Source of the DNA: Methanoregula sp. SKADARSKE-2
Lineage (GTDB): Archaea > Halobacteriota > Methanomicrobia > Methanomicrobiales > Methanospirillaceae
DNA: 64,000 nucleotides
Direction of reading: 5' to 3'
NCBI GenBank assembly: GCA_030919125.1
Contig: CP121470.1
Span: forward strand, 558,001 to 622,000
The translations under genes were made by a program, and so were the position numbers. Shown piece after piece: positions 9,327-17,963 of the stretch (position 1 is the first letter of the stretch; the number at the start of each line of letters is the position of its first letter). The notes below the pieces were generated by a model, which saw nothing but the letters and a program-made list of their open reading frames with translations, searched no databases and was not told where the DNA came from.

Positions 9327-9851
9327 TCACTCAACGGGATCGCCACGGTATCCCCGTGAAGCAAGGAGCGCCAGAACCTTTCTCGTCCAGTCCGGATCCC
9401 GAGATCCCGGCCGGTTCGAACAGGGAAGAGGGGCGATATGTTCATTCCAGAAAGTTTCGAGCGACGCATCCGGTGTTCGGATCGCGTTCTGGCCGATCAC
9501 CCTCCCCCGGAGTCCGCCCATGGTATCATAGATGTTCATATGATAGCACCGGAACTCCCGGCACAGACGGGGGCGCGTGGGGTGGATAGCGCAACCGTAG
9601 CCTCCCGCCCCCGGATTCCTGACAAGGAAGGCACACGCTGTTACCGGGCTGCCTGAGGTTCCGGCCGCCTCCTCAGCGGATCGCTTCTCAAACTCATCTG
9701 CGTATTCGGGCTGAATATAGGCGGGAAAGAGCTCCCCGGTAATTCCATTCCGGCAATAGAAATTTCGGGCCCCCATCCCCCGTTCGATAACGATGTACGA
9801 ACCAAGAGATCCACAACATTTTCCACACAAACTGCATACAAATTTCGCCAT
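9327..9851 (-). CDS. YkgJ-family cysteine-cluster protein
   Basis: A 174-residue protein starting MAKFVCSLCGKCCG, the CxxCxxCC signature of the YkgJ/UPF0153 family, with later cysteines in ACAFL, GCAIHPTRPRLCREF and YHMN. The C-x(n)-H-P-x-R-P-x-x-C-R pattern is diagnostic. These proteins are thought to bind zinc or an iron-sulfur cluster; no reaction is established. It converges on the trp operon from the opposite strand with no obvious functional link. Confidence 0.85.
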   Translation of the reverse strand: MAKFVCSLCGKCCGSLGSYIVIERGMGARNFYCRNGITGELFPAYIQPEYADEFEKRSAEEAAGTSGSPVTACAFLVRNPGAGGYGCAIHPTRPRLCREFRCYHMNIYDTMGGLRGRVIGQNAIRTPDASLETFWNEHIAPLPCSNRPGSRDPDWTRKVLALLASRGYRGDPVE

Positions 9852-9984
9852 ACCGTACTCCCCGGTTTACCCACCACATGATAATCCCTGGTATCGTCTG
9901 GCCACAGACCGGAACAAGGCTCTCTCTCCAAAACATCTCTCCGGAGCTCTGAGCGCAAGGCACTTTACCCAATTACCCTCATAT

Positions 9985-10386
9985 GTGAGAGCAACGGGTG
10001 ATAGCTGGAAGGCTGGCAGGGCAGAAGCTCTCTTTATCTGTACCGCAAACGCAGCCCGGTCCGCGATGGCAGGATGGTTGCTCAGGGCAAAATTTGGCGA
10101 GCGGTATTGAGGCCCCGTGAGAGCCGGGGTGCGGCAGTCACCCCTGTCCGACCGGGAAAATGCAGGAGACCGGCATCGATATCTCCCACCATGGATCGAA
10201 GACGCCCGATGAATCCGGGGGAATACCTCAGGATATCATCGTTACTCTCTGCGATAACGCAAAAGCGGTATGCCCGGTATCTCCCCTTCGCGAAGAAGAC
10301 AACGCACCGCGGTTTTTCAGGATCCACACGGGATCGGAAGAAGAGATCTCAACGGATACCACGCGGTGGAAGACAAACTATCCTAA
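9985..10386 (+). pseudogene. Arsenate reductase (low-molecular-weight phosphatase type), decayed
   Basis: Pieces of an ArsC-type thioredoxin-coupled arsenate reductase appear in order but in different frames: the active-site loop as LFICTANAARSAMAGWLL (Cys kept) up to about 10110, then from 10160 MQETGIDISHHGSKTPDE and IPQDIIVTLCDNAKAVCP with its second and third redox-type cysteines, then scrambled remnants of the C-terminus (QDPHGIG, GYHAVEDKLS) in shifting frames. The linker between the first two parts contains a stop. At least three indels are needed to repair it. The start shown (GTG) is a guess. No other arsenic genes are nearby. Confidence 0.7.
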
Positions 10387-10418
10387 AAGAGAGGGCATTC
10401 AATCCGCAATAAAAAAAA

Positions 10419-10703
10419 TTACTTTTCTGAAAGCTCGATCTCGATACCACCGATCTTGTCTGCAAATGCATTGTACAGGAACGCCGTTATCGCGCCCATA
10501 ATGAACGACATGATACCGAAGATTATCGGGAAGATAATAATCGACATGAGGCCAAAAGCTGCAAGTTCGGACTTGCCCATGTCAAAGCCGTAAGCCATGA
10601 GGCCAAGACCGATAAGAATCCCGTAAACCAGACCAAATACAATACCGAACAGGGCTTGAATCTTCGCCCAGGACATTATCTCAACACTCTTGATGACTGC
10701 CAT
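10419..10703 (-). CDS. Small membrane protein, archaeal DUF3566-like
   Basis: 94 residues starting MAVIKSVEIMSWAKIQALFG with two to three hydrophobic segments (residues about 17-38 and 50-78) and a short acidic tail (GIEIELSEK). The N-terminal K-S-V-E plus glycine-rich first helix resembles small archaeal two-helix proteins sometimes annotated DUF3566; that label is from memory. It has clean boundaries, an ATG start and a poly-A-rich end. Function unknown. Confidence 0.75.
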   Translation of the reverse strand: MAVIKSVEIMSWAKIQALFGIVFGLVYGILIGLGLMAYGFDMGKSELAAFGLMSIIIFPIIFGIMSFIMGAITAFLYNAFADKIGGIEIELSEK

Positions 10704-10773
10704 CGTGATTCTCCTGTGTAGTGTTACTTTCTAAGCCCCCGTAAAAAAGGTTTACGTATTGTATCCGGCGATC

Positions 10774-11640
10774 TTACGGGAAATTTGAGGCGTCTTCTTT
10801 GATCCCTTCCTTAAGGACCCTGCAGACCCTTCCCATAAGGGCATGGTGCGCGATGAGGTGGTCCACGTAGCCCCCGCTGCGATCCCCGGGGGTGAGCGGA
10901 CGCCACGCAATCCCGCAATTGGTCTCCAAGAGGACAAGTCCTTCCGCGGGAGCAGGCGGGATCGGTCTCTCCGCAGCAGATTCGAGGAGCTGCCGGATCG
11001 AATCTTCCGGGGCCTCATGCGTTCCGATCCGGGCCAGCGCAGACGCCATGCACCTCACCTGATGCCAGAGAAAACTTTTTGCTTTCACTTCAAGGAAAAG
11101 AGAACCGTCTTCCTCAGTGATCTGTATCCCAAGAATATTCCGGTAGGGGTTCTTCCCCTGGACCCGGGCAAAATTGGTAAAATTGTGGCTCCCGATAAAA
11201 GACCGGGCCGCCCGGTCCATCCGTTCCCTGTCGGCCGGGTCAGGGAGATCTCCCGGGAAATAGTACCGGTAGGTCCGGGAGACGGCATCAAATCTCGGAT
11301 GAAACTGCCCGGGGACGAGGGAATAGCCGGTACACCAGCAATCCTGGGGGAGCTGACGGTTCAGCGACTCGATCGCCCGGTCCGGGACTTCCGTGGTAAA
11401 CGCGACGATCTGTCCGCACGCATGAACGCCCCTGTCGGTCCGGCCGGCGGAGAGGAGACCGGCTTTCCGCCAGTCGGAGAAGAGCTTAAGCCTCTGGCAT
11501 GCGGCTATAAACTCACCTTCGACCGTACGCTCGGTCTCCTGCAGCTGGGACCCGTAAAACCTGCTCCCGAGATACGAGACCCGGAACGCCAACCTTACCG
11601 GAGTCTGACACACCGGGTTATCCGCTTGATCTTTCTCCAT
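10774..11640 (-). CDS. truA: tRNA pseudouridine synthase A
   Basis: Isomerises uridines of the anticodon arm (positions 38-40 in the well-studied enzymes). The 288-residue protein has RVSYLGSRFYGSQLQ, the catalytic Asp in SAGRTDRGVHA, RFDAVSRTYRY and SFLWHQVRCM, the expected TruA order. The start is taken as ATG 11640 (MEKDQADNP) because it precedes the first conserved strand; the frame stays open to 11697. The start lies inside the 3' end of the PHP gene, so the two are translationally coupled in an operon. Confidence 0.93.
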   Translation of the reverse strand: MEKDQADNPVCQTPVRLAFRVSYLGSRFYGSQLQETERTVEGEFIAACQRLKLFSDWRKAGLLSAGRTDRGVHACGQIVAFTTEVPDRAIESLNRQLPQDCWCTGYSLVPGQFHPRFDAVSRTYRYYFPGDLPDPADRERMDRAARSFIGSHNFTNFARVQGKNPYRNILGIQITEEDGSLFLEVKAKSFLWHQVRCMASALARIGTHEAPEDSIRQLLESAAERPIPPAPAEGLVLLETNCGIAWRPLTPGDRSGGYVDHLIAHHALMGRVCRVLKEGIKEDASNFP

Positions 11641-12272
11641 GTGTTCCTGAGTGATTGCCGGGTGTATGTGCGGAGCGGGGTCTTCTTCCCCCCGCATGCG
11701 ATACGTCCGTCACGTATTGCAGCAAGAATGGAGGGAATGTTCTTCTCCGCCTCCACGTACGTCCTTCCGTACCCGACAAACCTTGCATTGTGGGCGTCAC
11801 TCCCGCCGACACAGGGTTTACCGAGGCGCTGGGCGATCCGGGCAGCTTTCGTGTTTGCCGAGCCGACAATATACCGGCTGTTGAATGCCTCCACCGCATC
11901 AACTGCAGACATTCCGGATTTTCTCCTCCGGGCAACCCCGTGGCGCCAGAGATGGTACGGGTGAGGGAGGATGAGCAGTGCGCCCATCTTCCGGGCCATC
12001 CTGATGGTTGCACCCACATCCAGTCCGGACGGGATAATCTCGGTGACTCCGAGAACGAGGAGATGACCGTCTTTTGTCGAGACCTCTATCCCAGGGATGA
12101 CGAGGACCGGGGTCTCGCAGGTAAGGGCTCTTTTTGCCCCTTCCATGGTGTCATGATCGGTTATTGCAATGACATCGAGTCCGACTGCCTCCGCTTGCCG
12201 GAGAATATCCTCCACGCTGCTCTCACCATCCCTGGAGAAGTTCGTGTGCACGTGCAGGTCGCAGCTCAGCAT
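11595..12272 (-). CDS. PHP-domain metal-dependent phosphoesterase
   Basis: 225 residues beginning MLSCDLHVHTNFS, the HxH motif of the PHP (polymerase and histidinol phosphatase) domain, with AITDHDTMEG, PGIEVST, LPHPYH and GSDAH supplying the remaining His, Glu and Asp metal ligands. Standalone PHP proteins of this size act on nucleotides, short RNAs or nucleoside phosphates; the substrate here is not known. The C-terminus is strongly basic. It shares its last 46 bases with truA, so a role in RNA metabolism is conceivable but only inferred. Divergent from the dihydropteroate-synthase-like gene. Confidence 0.88.
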   Translation of the reverse strand: MLSCDLHVHTNFSRDGESSVEDILRQAEAVGLDVIAITDHDTMEGAKRALTCETPVLVIPGIEVSTKDGHLLVLGVTEIIPSGLDVGATIRMARKMGALLILPHPYHLWRHGVARRRKSGMSAVDAVEAFNSRYIVGSANTKAARIAQRLGKPCVGGSDAHNARFVGYGRTYVEAEKNIPSILAAIRDGRIACGGKKTPLRTYTRQSLRNTWRKIKRITRCVRLR

Positions 12273-12312
12273 TGATCATAGTGTTTTTATCTCTCTGGTA
12301 TTAAGGGAACTT

Positions 12313-13731
12313 ATGCGCATTCTCCTCCCCACCGGCGCTGCTACCGAAGAGGCTGTCAGGAAAGCGGCAGCGGGGTACGATGCAGAGGTCATCGTTACCG
12401 GGGAGATTGCATCCTTTCTCACCCCCCACACACTTCACACATTGATCCGGAACGGGAAGTTCGATCTCGTTCTCGTCCCCGGGATGTGTACCGCGTCGTT
12501 TGAGCAGGTGGAGAGGGAGACGGGGGTTCCCGTATACCGTGGTCCCCGCCACGCGGCAGATCTCGAGCTGATCCTTCCGATGGTTGGCCGGATTACTCTG
12601 TCGCGCACAATCCCTGCTGATGATTTCCTTGCGGCAACGAGGGAAGGAGAGGCGCTGGAACGGATCTCCCTAAACGAGGCAGAAGCGGATCCGGATTGCC
12701 TGATACGCGGCGTGAAGATCGGAGGGGGGTCCCGGATGAAAGTGCTCGCGGAGATCATGGATGCCCACCGGTGCGGAGATATCCGGGAGAAAGTCGTGGG
12801 ATATTTCGAGGCGGGCGCAGATATTGTCGACCTCGGGTTCGGGTTCGATGCACAACCCGAGGATGTGTCACGGGTCTTCACAACTCTCGACGGGATCGAC
12901 CGGCCGCTTGCAGTGGATACCCAGGACCCGGATCTGATCCAGGCTGCACTCGGCCGGGCCGATCTCATCCTCAGCCTGAATGAGCAGAATATTCCCGTCA
13001 TCGGAGAGGCAGTTGCCAAAGCGGGCGTTGGAGCGGTGATCATTCCCGGGCGCAACCCGCTCTGGGAGAACATCACCGCAGCACGGGAAGCAGGTATCGG
13101 GTGCATCATAGCCGATCCCCTGCTCCAGCCGGTCGGGTCGGGGTTTGTACAATCCCTGAAAAATTTTCCGGGGCCGGATTATGGGTATCCCCTCTTCTTT
13201 GGCGCGGGGAATGTCGTCGAACTCTTTGACGCGGACTCAGTCGGGATAAACGCCCTCCTTGCAGGTGCAGCCATGGAGATCGGCGCTGCCATCATCTTCA
13301 CGAGTGAGCATTCGGATAAGACACGGGGGTCGATCCGGGAGATGCAGAGAGCCACCCGGATGATGGTGCTCGCAAAAGACCGGCCGTACCCCAAGGATCT
13401 TGGCATCGATCTCCTCTCCCTCAAGGAGAAGCGGCGCAGGCGTGAGCCTCCGCTTGAGTACGAACGGATTGTCCATGCCCGCAGAATGCCGGAGGAGATC
13501 ACCTACGATCCGAAAGGCAACTTCCGGATTGGGATCGAAGGAGAGACGATTGTTGCGGTGATACGTGGCAGGGCAGTTGCCGGAGAGCGCTGGCAGGATC
13601 TCCTGTACTCCCTCATCTCGAACGGCGATGTATCCCTTCTCGCTCATGCAGGCTACCTGGGCCGGGAACTCTCCAAAGCGGAGCTTGCCATCCGGTACGG
13701 GAGAAGTTTTGAGCAGGACGGGAAGTTTTAA
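12313..13731 (+). CDS. Dihydropteroate synthase-like protein
   Basis: 472 residues. An N-terminal archaeal-specific region (about 1-135) precedes a TIM-barrel with pterin-binding features: GADIVDLGFGFDAQ, the DTQD strand end, and downstream GVGAVIIPGRN and FGAGNVVELFDADSVG. This two-part layout matches the methanogen dihydropteroate synthase-related family, suspected to act in methanopterin synthesis rather than folate; the step is unproven. ATG 12313 was chosen over an open extension to 12169, which would overlap the divergent PHP gene. The C-terminal 60 residues form an extra small domain typical of the family. Intact. Confidence 0.88.
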   Translation: MRILLPTGAATEEAVRKAAAGYDAEVIVTGEIASFLTPHTLHTLIRNGKFDLVLVPGMCTASFEQVERETGVPVYRGPRHAADLELILPMVGRITLSRTIPADDFLAATREGEALERISLNEAEADPDCLIRGVKIGGGSRMKVLAEIMDAHRCGDIREKVVGYFEAGADIVDLGFGFDAQPEDVSRVFTTLDGIDRPLAVDTQDPDLIQAALGRADLILSLNEQNIPVIGEAVAKAGVGAVIIPGRNPLWENITAAREAGIGCIIADPLLQPVGSGFVQSLKNFPGPDYGYPLFFGAGNVVELFDADSVGINALLAGAAMEIGAAIIFTSEHSDKTRGSIREMQRATRMMVLAKDRPYPKDLGIDLLSLKEKRRRREPPLEYERIVHARRMPEEITYDPKGNFRIGIEGETIVAVIRGRAVAGERWQDLLYSLISNGDVSLLAHAGYLGRELSKAELAIRYGRSFEQDGKF

Positions 13732-13782
13732 AAAAATGCCGGCACCAACGCTTTTATGCCCGGAGAGACGCACCTGTACTGC

Positions 13783-14064
13783 ATGGCACCACAGGCACGT
13801 GCATCCCATATTCTTGTCAAGACCGAAGACGAAGCGACCCGGCTGTTGAAGCGGATCCAGGATGGGGAGGACTTTGCAGAAGTTGCAAAGCGGTTCTCCA
13901 AATGTCCCTCCGGAAAGAACGGGGGGGATCTCGGCTGGTTCGGAAAAGGGCAGATGGTGCCGGAGTTCGAGACTGCGGCGTTCGGAAACGATGTAGGCAC
14001 GATTGTCGGGACGGTCAAGACACAGTTCGGGTTCCATGTCATCAAAGTGACCGGAAGAAAGTGA
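13783..14064 (+). CDS. Parvulin-type peptidyl-prolyl isomerase
   Basis: 93 residues consisting of one PpiC/parvulin rotamase domain: ARASHILVKTEDEA, FAEVAKRFSKCPSG, GGDLGWFGKGQMVPEFE and FGFHVIKV, including the family His residues and the Cys of SKCPSG. No signal peptide, so cytoplasmic. The start codon (ATG 13783) directly precedes the domain; an in-frame start at 13756 is possible but adds a non-conserved leader. Catalyses cis-trans isomerisation of prolyl bonds in protein folding. Confidence 0.93.
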   Translation: MAPQARASHILVKTEDEATRLLKRIQDGEDFAEVAKRFSKCPSGKNGGDLGWFGKGQMVPEFETAAFGNDVGTIVGTVKTQFGFHVIKVTGRK

Positions 14065-14922
14065 GCACCTCATCCTTACGGGGCCGGAACCTTGGATGCA
14101 AGACTTTTTTTCCCAGGTACCGGCCTTGCAGTTGTCATCATCTTCTGCAAAAGCTTCCGTGCAGGGAAGCGGGGAAAAGGTGACCCGGAGGACGGACCGG
14201 GAGACTCTCTACCGGCTTTTCGGAAATGGCCCCCTTTGCGCAGGGTGCATTCGGCGGGGTGCGACGGCCGGCGGGTTGAAAAGACCTGGCGATCCTAGCA
14301 TCGGTACGTTTGGCGGGCCCGATGGCGGGATGATCGTACTCGAAGGGAGAGGACGCCCTTTCTCTAGGGTAACCTGGTTTGAACGGGAGTACGCAATAAC
14401 AAAAAAAAACTCCTGAACTCTACCGGAGTCACGAATTATCTGACCACAAAACTGCCCTCAAAAAATACCGTCTGCGCGATCCGGATTCACGGGAAGTTCC
14501 CGTTTATGAAAGTCCGGAGCATCCCGGAGGGGCAACAACCCCATTGCAGCGGCTGCAAAACCAGTCGGTATTCGCGTACAGAGATACAATAAGGAAGAGG
14601 TGGTGGCCTATTATCTTTCGGGATTGATGAGCGATCCCACCATGGCGATACCATTCTTCCCTCTATCAATGATAACCGCGAGCCCCGCGGCCCCATCCCC
14701 GATTTCGATGCCGGGGGCAGATCCTAGCATCGAACCCGGTTGCGACCCCGCAACATCCCGTTCCACCGTTGAGAAAATTCTGCCCTTAATACTTCACTCG
14801 AGATCAGTGCCGACCCCGTAGAGGTCGGGCGCTGATCCTCTTCTTGCGAGAGTTTTTCTTGGAACAGCACAAATTTATCTTCTACTGCAAAGGGTTGCCT
14901 TTGAAGGAGATTGATCAGGTAC
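14065..14922. other. Gene-poor 858-base stretch with short repeats
   Basis: No convincing complete gene. Seen here: an exact 13-base repeat gatcctagcatcg at 14291-14303 and 14720-14732, a small inverted repeat at 14489-14505 (cacgggaagttcccgt), a 28-codon ORF with one CxxC, and the minus-strand mini-ORF listed separately. The composition (poly-A runs near 14400, mixed frames) suggests decayed sequence. Confidence 0.5.
14611..14730 (-). CDS. Possible mini-ORF or gene fragment (39 aa)
   Basis: Starts MLGSAPGIEIGDGAAG and continues with a hydrophobic strand and turn (LAVIIDRGKNGIAMVGS), ending INPER. It reads like a piece of an alpha/beta domain rather than random sequence, but I cannot name the family and no flanking frame extends it convincingly. 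The other copy of the 13-base repeat also begins a minus-strand MLGS reading. Could equally be chance. Confidence 0.25.
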   Translation of the reverse strand: MLGSAPGIEIGDGAAGLAVIIDRGKNGIAMVGSLINPER

Positions 14923-15294
14923 ATGAACATCCGCGGCATACGACAGGAACTCCTCAATCTTCTCTTAGAGCTCGGACGCGAGAGTCATCCCCATGAATTC
15001 GTTGCTCTGTTAAAAGAACGGGATGGGGTAATCGAGGTCCTCAACCTGCTGCCGGGGACCGTAACCGGGAGCGAATCGGCCTCGGTCATCTTCGACATGA
15101 TGCCGCTCGATACCCATCTTGCCGGGAGCGCTCACAGTCACCCGAGCGGGGCGATCAGGCCATCGGATGCGGACGTACATTTTTTCCCGCGGTCCGGAAG
15201 GTTCCATTTTATCATCGGCAATCCGTACGGCCCGGGGGACTGGCGCTGTTTCACGGCGGACGGCGACCCCTGCCGGATGGAGGTTCTCCCATGA
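14923..15294 (+). CDS. JAMM/MPN metalloprotease-like protein
   Basis: 123 residues with the full JAMM motif: a Glu in HPHEF (residue about 23), then HSHPSGAIRPSDAD supplying two His, Ser and Asp that bind catalytic zinc. Archaeal stand-alone JAMM proteins can remove ubiquitin-like SAMP modifiers or process sulfur carriers; which applies here is unknown. ATG 14923 precedes the first helix; a TTG at 14911 is possible. The last codons overlap the next gene, indicating an operon with the FAD synthetase. Confidence 0.9.
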   Translation: MNIRGIRQELLNLLLELGRESHPHEFVALLKERDGVIEVLNLLPGTVTGSESASVIFDMMPLDTHLAGSAHSHPSGAIRPSDADVHFFPRSGRFHFIIGNPYGPGDWRCFTADGDPCRMEVLP

Positions 15295-15773
15295 CCGTCA
15301 GCCGGGTTGTCGCAACCGGGACATTCGACCTCCTCCACCCGGGTCACCTCTACTATCTGGAAGAATCAAAAAAATGTGGTGATGAACTCTATGTTATCGT
15401 CGCACGGGATTCGAATGTCAAGCACAAACCCCGCCCAATCATCCCGGAGGAGCACCGGCTCCTGATGGTTGCGGCGCTGAAGCCCGTGGATCATGCGGTC
15501 CTTGGGGATAAGACGGATATGTTCCGGCCGATCGAGGAGATCCGTCCGGATTTTATCACCATAGGTTTCAACCAGATGTTCAGGGAGGATGCCCTCAGGG
15601 AGCAGCTTGGAGCCCGGAACCTTTCGGCCGAGATTGTCCGGATAGGAAAACTCATTGACGGCGAGCTCTGCAGTTCCCGCCTTATCGTCAAGCGCGTCAT
15701 CGAAAAACGATCGAGATGCGATCCCAACGAATTGGTGAAAACCGCTGGTCACGAGCAGAAAAGCCCGAGCTAA
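15291..15773 (+). CDS. ribL: Archaeal FAD synthetase
   Basis: A 160-residue nucleotidyltransferase with the class motif FDLLHPGHLYYL near the N-terminus and the downstream ISSR-like segment CSSRLIVKRV. This size and motif set matches archaeal RibL, which adenylylates FMN to FAD; glycerol-3-phosphate cytidylyltransferases share the fold, so substrate is inferred from length and archaeal context. Residues 34-40 (VIVARDS) form the second strand. ATG overlaps the JAMM gene stop. Confidence 0.88.
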   Translation: MTVSRVVATGTFDLLHPGHLYYLEESKKCGDELYVIVARDSNVKHKPRPIIPEEHRLLMVAALKPVDHAVLGDKTDMFRPIEEIRPDFITIGFNQMFREDALREQLGARNLSAEIVRIGKLIDGELCSSRLIVKRVIEKRSRCDPNELVKTAGHEQKSPS

Positions 15774-15780
15774 AGTGGTT

Positions 15781-16914
15781 TTAGTGCAGGTGGCGCGTGG
15801 GTGACTTCCTCCGCCCCATATGAAGGAGCCCTCTTCTCAGGCCGGTACTATATTTTGCCGTAAACGATCCAACAATGGAGGTGAGGATCACCACTCCGGC
15901 AATCGTTGTCACAACGATCGGGGATCCACAGAGATACGCAAGTGCGATCGAAAACTCACCCCGCCCGATGGTGTTGCCCCAGATCTCAATTCCGGAGATC
16001 GCTGAGCCATGAATCACGAGACCGGTAATGGTACCGGATACAAACTTGGACAAAACCGCAAGGAGCGAGATCACCAGTATCATGAGCAGGTTGACCCCGC
16101 CGGAGAGATCGATGGTCGCGCCAAAGATGACGAAGAAGGTTACCAGGAAGACATCCTTGAACGGCCGGGCATGTTCCTCGAAAGCATCCGGATCGGTCGT
16201 TGCAAAAGCAGCCCCGAGCGCTATCACCATCATGGTCTTTGGCACTTCAAGGAACATCGAGAACGATGCCGTTGTGAGCACCGCGGCAAAGGTGAAGAGG
16301 ATCGGGAGTTCATCATCCCGGTCAAGGATGGAGATCAAAAACTCCTTCCCCCAGTGGGCGAGCGCGTAAAGCAGAGCGAGAACCCCCACAATCTTAAGGA
16401 AGAGGAGGAGAGGGTTCTGGTTCGCTGCGGAGACGAGCGCAAGAAATACAATCAGGACGAGGTCCTCAAACATCATCAGCCAGATGACGGTCTCGGCCTC
16501 CCGGAGCATAAGTTTCCGGTTCTCGATGAGCGAAGTAACAGCCATGGCCGTGCTCGATATATAAAAGGCAGCAGCGATCACCGCGGACTCAACGAGGGTA
16601 AATCCGAAGAGGGACGCGGCAACAAACCCGATCAGCATGTTCACGTTGAGATCGATGATCCCGCTTGTCAGAACAGCGGTCCGGTTTGCAGCAATCCGTT
16701 CGAGTTTGAGGCCGAGGCCCATGAAGAAGAGGAGGAAGATAAGCCCCATATCCGAAAAGAACGTACAGATCGGGTCCTCAGTCACAAGACCAAGGCCGCT
16801 TCTGCCGAGGAGAACCCCTGCCATGATATAGAATGGTATGGGTGGGACGGAGAGATATTTGGTAACGAGCGCAAGGATCAGGCAGACAAAAAGTGCGAGG
16901 ACGATCCCTTCCAT
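15781..16914 (-). CDS. Cation:proton antiporter, KhtU/Kef-type membrane subunit
   Basis: 377 residues with 11-12 hydrophobic segments, starting MEGIVLALFVCLILALVTKYL. CPA2-family features are visible: LLGRSGLG, LLFFMGLGLKL, SSTAMAVTSL, FATTDPDAF and GRGEFSIALAYL, the last matching the ion-translocation region of Kef/Kht proteins. The start codon overlaps the stop of the upstream cytoplasmic TrkA-C subunit (TAATG), which identifies the pair as a KhtT-KhtU-like K+ or Na+/H+ antiporter. Ion specificity cannot be read from sequence. Confidence 0.88.
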   Translation of the reverse strand: MEGIVLALFVCLILALVTKYLSVPPIPFYIMAGVLLGRSGLGLVTEDPICTFFSDMGLIFLLFFMGLGLKLERIAANRTAVLTSGIIDLNVNMLIGFVAASLFGFTLVESAVIAAAFYISSTAMAVTSLIENRKLMLREAETVIWLMMFEDLVLIVFLALVSAANQNPLLLFLKIVGVLALLYALAHWGKEFLISILDRDDELPILFTFAAVLTTASFSMFLEVPKTMMVIALGAAFATTDPDAFEEHARPFKDVFLVTFFVIFGATIDLSGGVNLLMILVISLLAVLSKFVSGTITGLVIHGSAISGIEIWGNTIGRGEFSIALAYLCGSPIVVTTIAGVVILTSIVGSFTAKYSTGLRRGLLHMGRRKSPTRHLH

Positions 16915-17408
16915 TAAGTCACCATAATTTCCCGTTCAAACATTTTTATCTGGTCGCTCTCACCGATTACGAGCGCAGCATCCCCGGCTTCGAAAACAAA
17001 TGTCGGAGGCGGGTTGATAATATTCTGATCATGCCTGCAGACAGCGATTACCGTTGAGCCGGTCTTTGCCCGGATCTGCAGATCCTCAATAGTCTTTCCT
17101 CCGATCGGCTTTGGAATGATGAACGTATGAATGGTAATCCTCAGGTCCGCAAGAGCCGAGAAGGCGATCTCGACACGTTCCTGGTCCGCTTCGATGATTG
17201 CACCGGTGAGGATATTCCCCAGCCTCCGGGCCTCAACAGGAGTCATCTCTGCAGCACTGGGTGCCTTGCAGCCGTTCTGCAGGGTGTACATCTGGATGGT
17301 GCCGGACTTCGTAAAAAAGATCGCAACCGTATCTCCTTTGTCGGTCTCAAATTCATATTTTGTTCCAACACCGGGGAGATTGAGCGATCGAAGGGCCATA
17401 AGTGACAT
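16914..17408 (-). CDS. Antiporter regulatory subunit with TrkA-C domain, KhtT-like
   Basis: 164 residues. The N-terminal half (RSLNLPGVGTKYEFETDKGD) is the domain seen in KhtT, and the C-terminal half is a TrkA-C/RCK-C domain (TIEDLQIRAKTGSTVIAV ... FEAGDAALVIGESDQI) that binds a nucleotide ligand such as c-di-AMP in characterised homologues. No membrane segment, so it docks on the antiporter from the cytoplasm. Start ATG 17408 follows family alignment; the open frame reaches 17507 but that leader is not conserved. First gene of the two-gene operon. Confidence 0.88.
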   Translation of the reverse strand: MSLMALRSLNLPGVGTKYEFETDKGDTVAIFFTKSGTIQMYTLQNGCKAPSAAEMTPVEARRLGNILTGAIIEADQERVEIAFSALADLRITIHTFIIPKPIGGKTIEDLQIRAKTGSTVIAVCRHDQNIINPPPTFVFEAGDAALVIGESDQIKMFEREIMVT

Positions 17409-17963
17409 TAGAAAAATGTTCCTAAAATATATTGTTCTTTTCGCGGAACATCTCCGGTTTAAAAAATGGAGATCCCGGCAGGAGAGGGCCCAGAATACCC
17501 GAAACACCGATCACGGGAACGAGACCCCACGAAGAAATTTTTTCATTCCACTGAAAAGGGTTCCGGTGGAGTTGTAGGTATCCACCATCCTTGTATGAGA
17601 GGATGTGAGGAGCGATCGGCACCGGGTTGACGGGGCACCATCGAGAGGGTTTTCCTCACCATACTCTTGTTGCAGGGTTTGGGGTATAAATCCCGAAGCG
17701 GGCAGGGTGAAAGTAAAAAGATGCAGGAAAAAAGTCTGTCCCAGAGCATTGTTTTATCGCAGGGATGAGCTGCAATTGCCGGTTGTTCATCAACGCGGTC
17801 CACTCTTCCGGTTGCCATCAGAGAATTTCCGGTTCACGGTAAGAGAATCTTTTTTATATGACACGCGAGATTATTGTGAGAATCGCGATCCTTGTTCGCG
17901 AGTCTGAGGAACGACTCCAGGGTGTTGGACACTATCCCCGAGATACCAAAAGAAGAATACATC
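17409..17963. other. Intergenic region upstream of the oxidoreductase operon
   Basis: No ORF here looks coding. A TATA-like ggggtataaatccc lies at about 17674-17687 and AT-rich patches near 17850-17860 could promote either side. No tRNA or riboswitch fold recognised. Confidence 0.4.
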
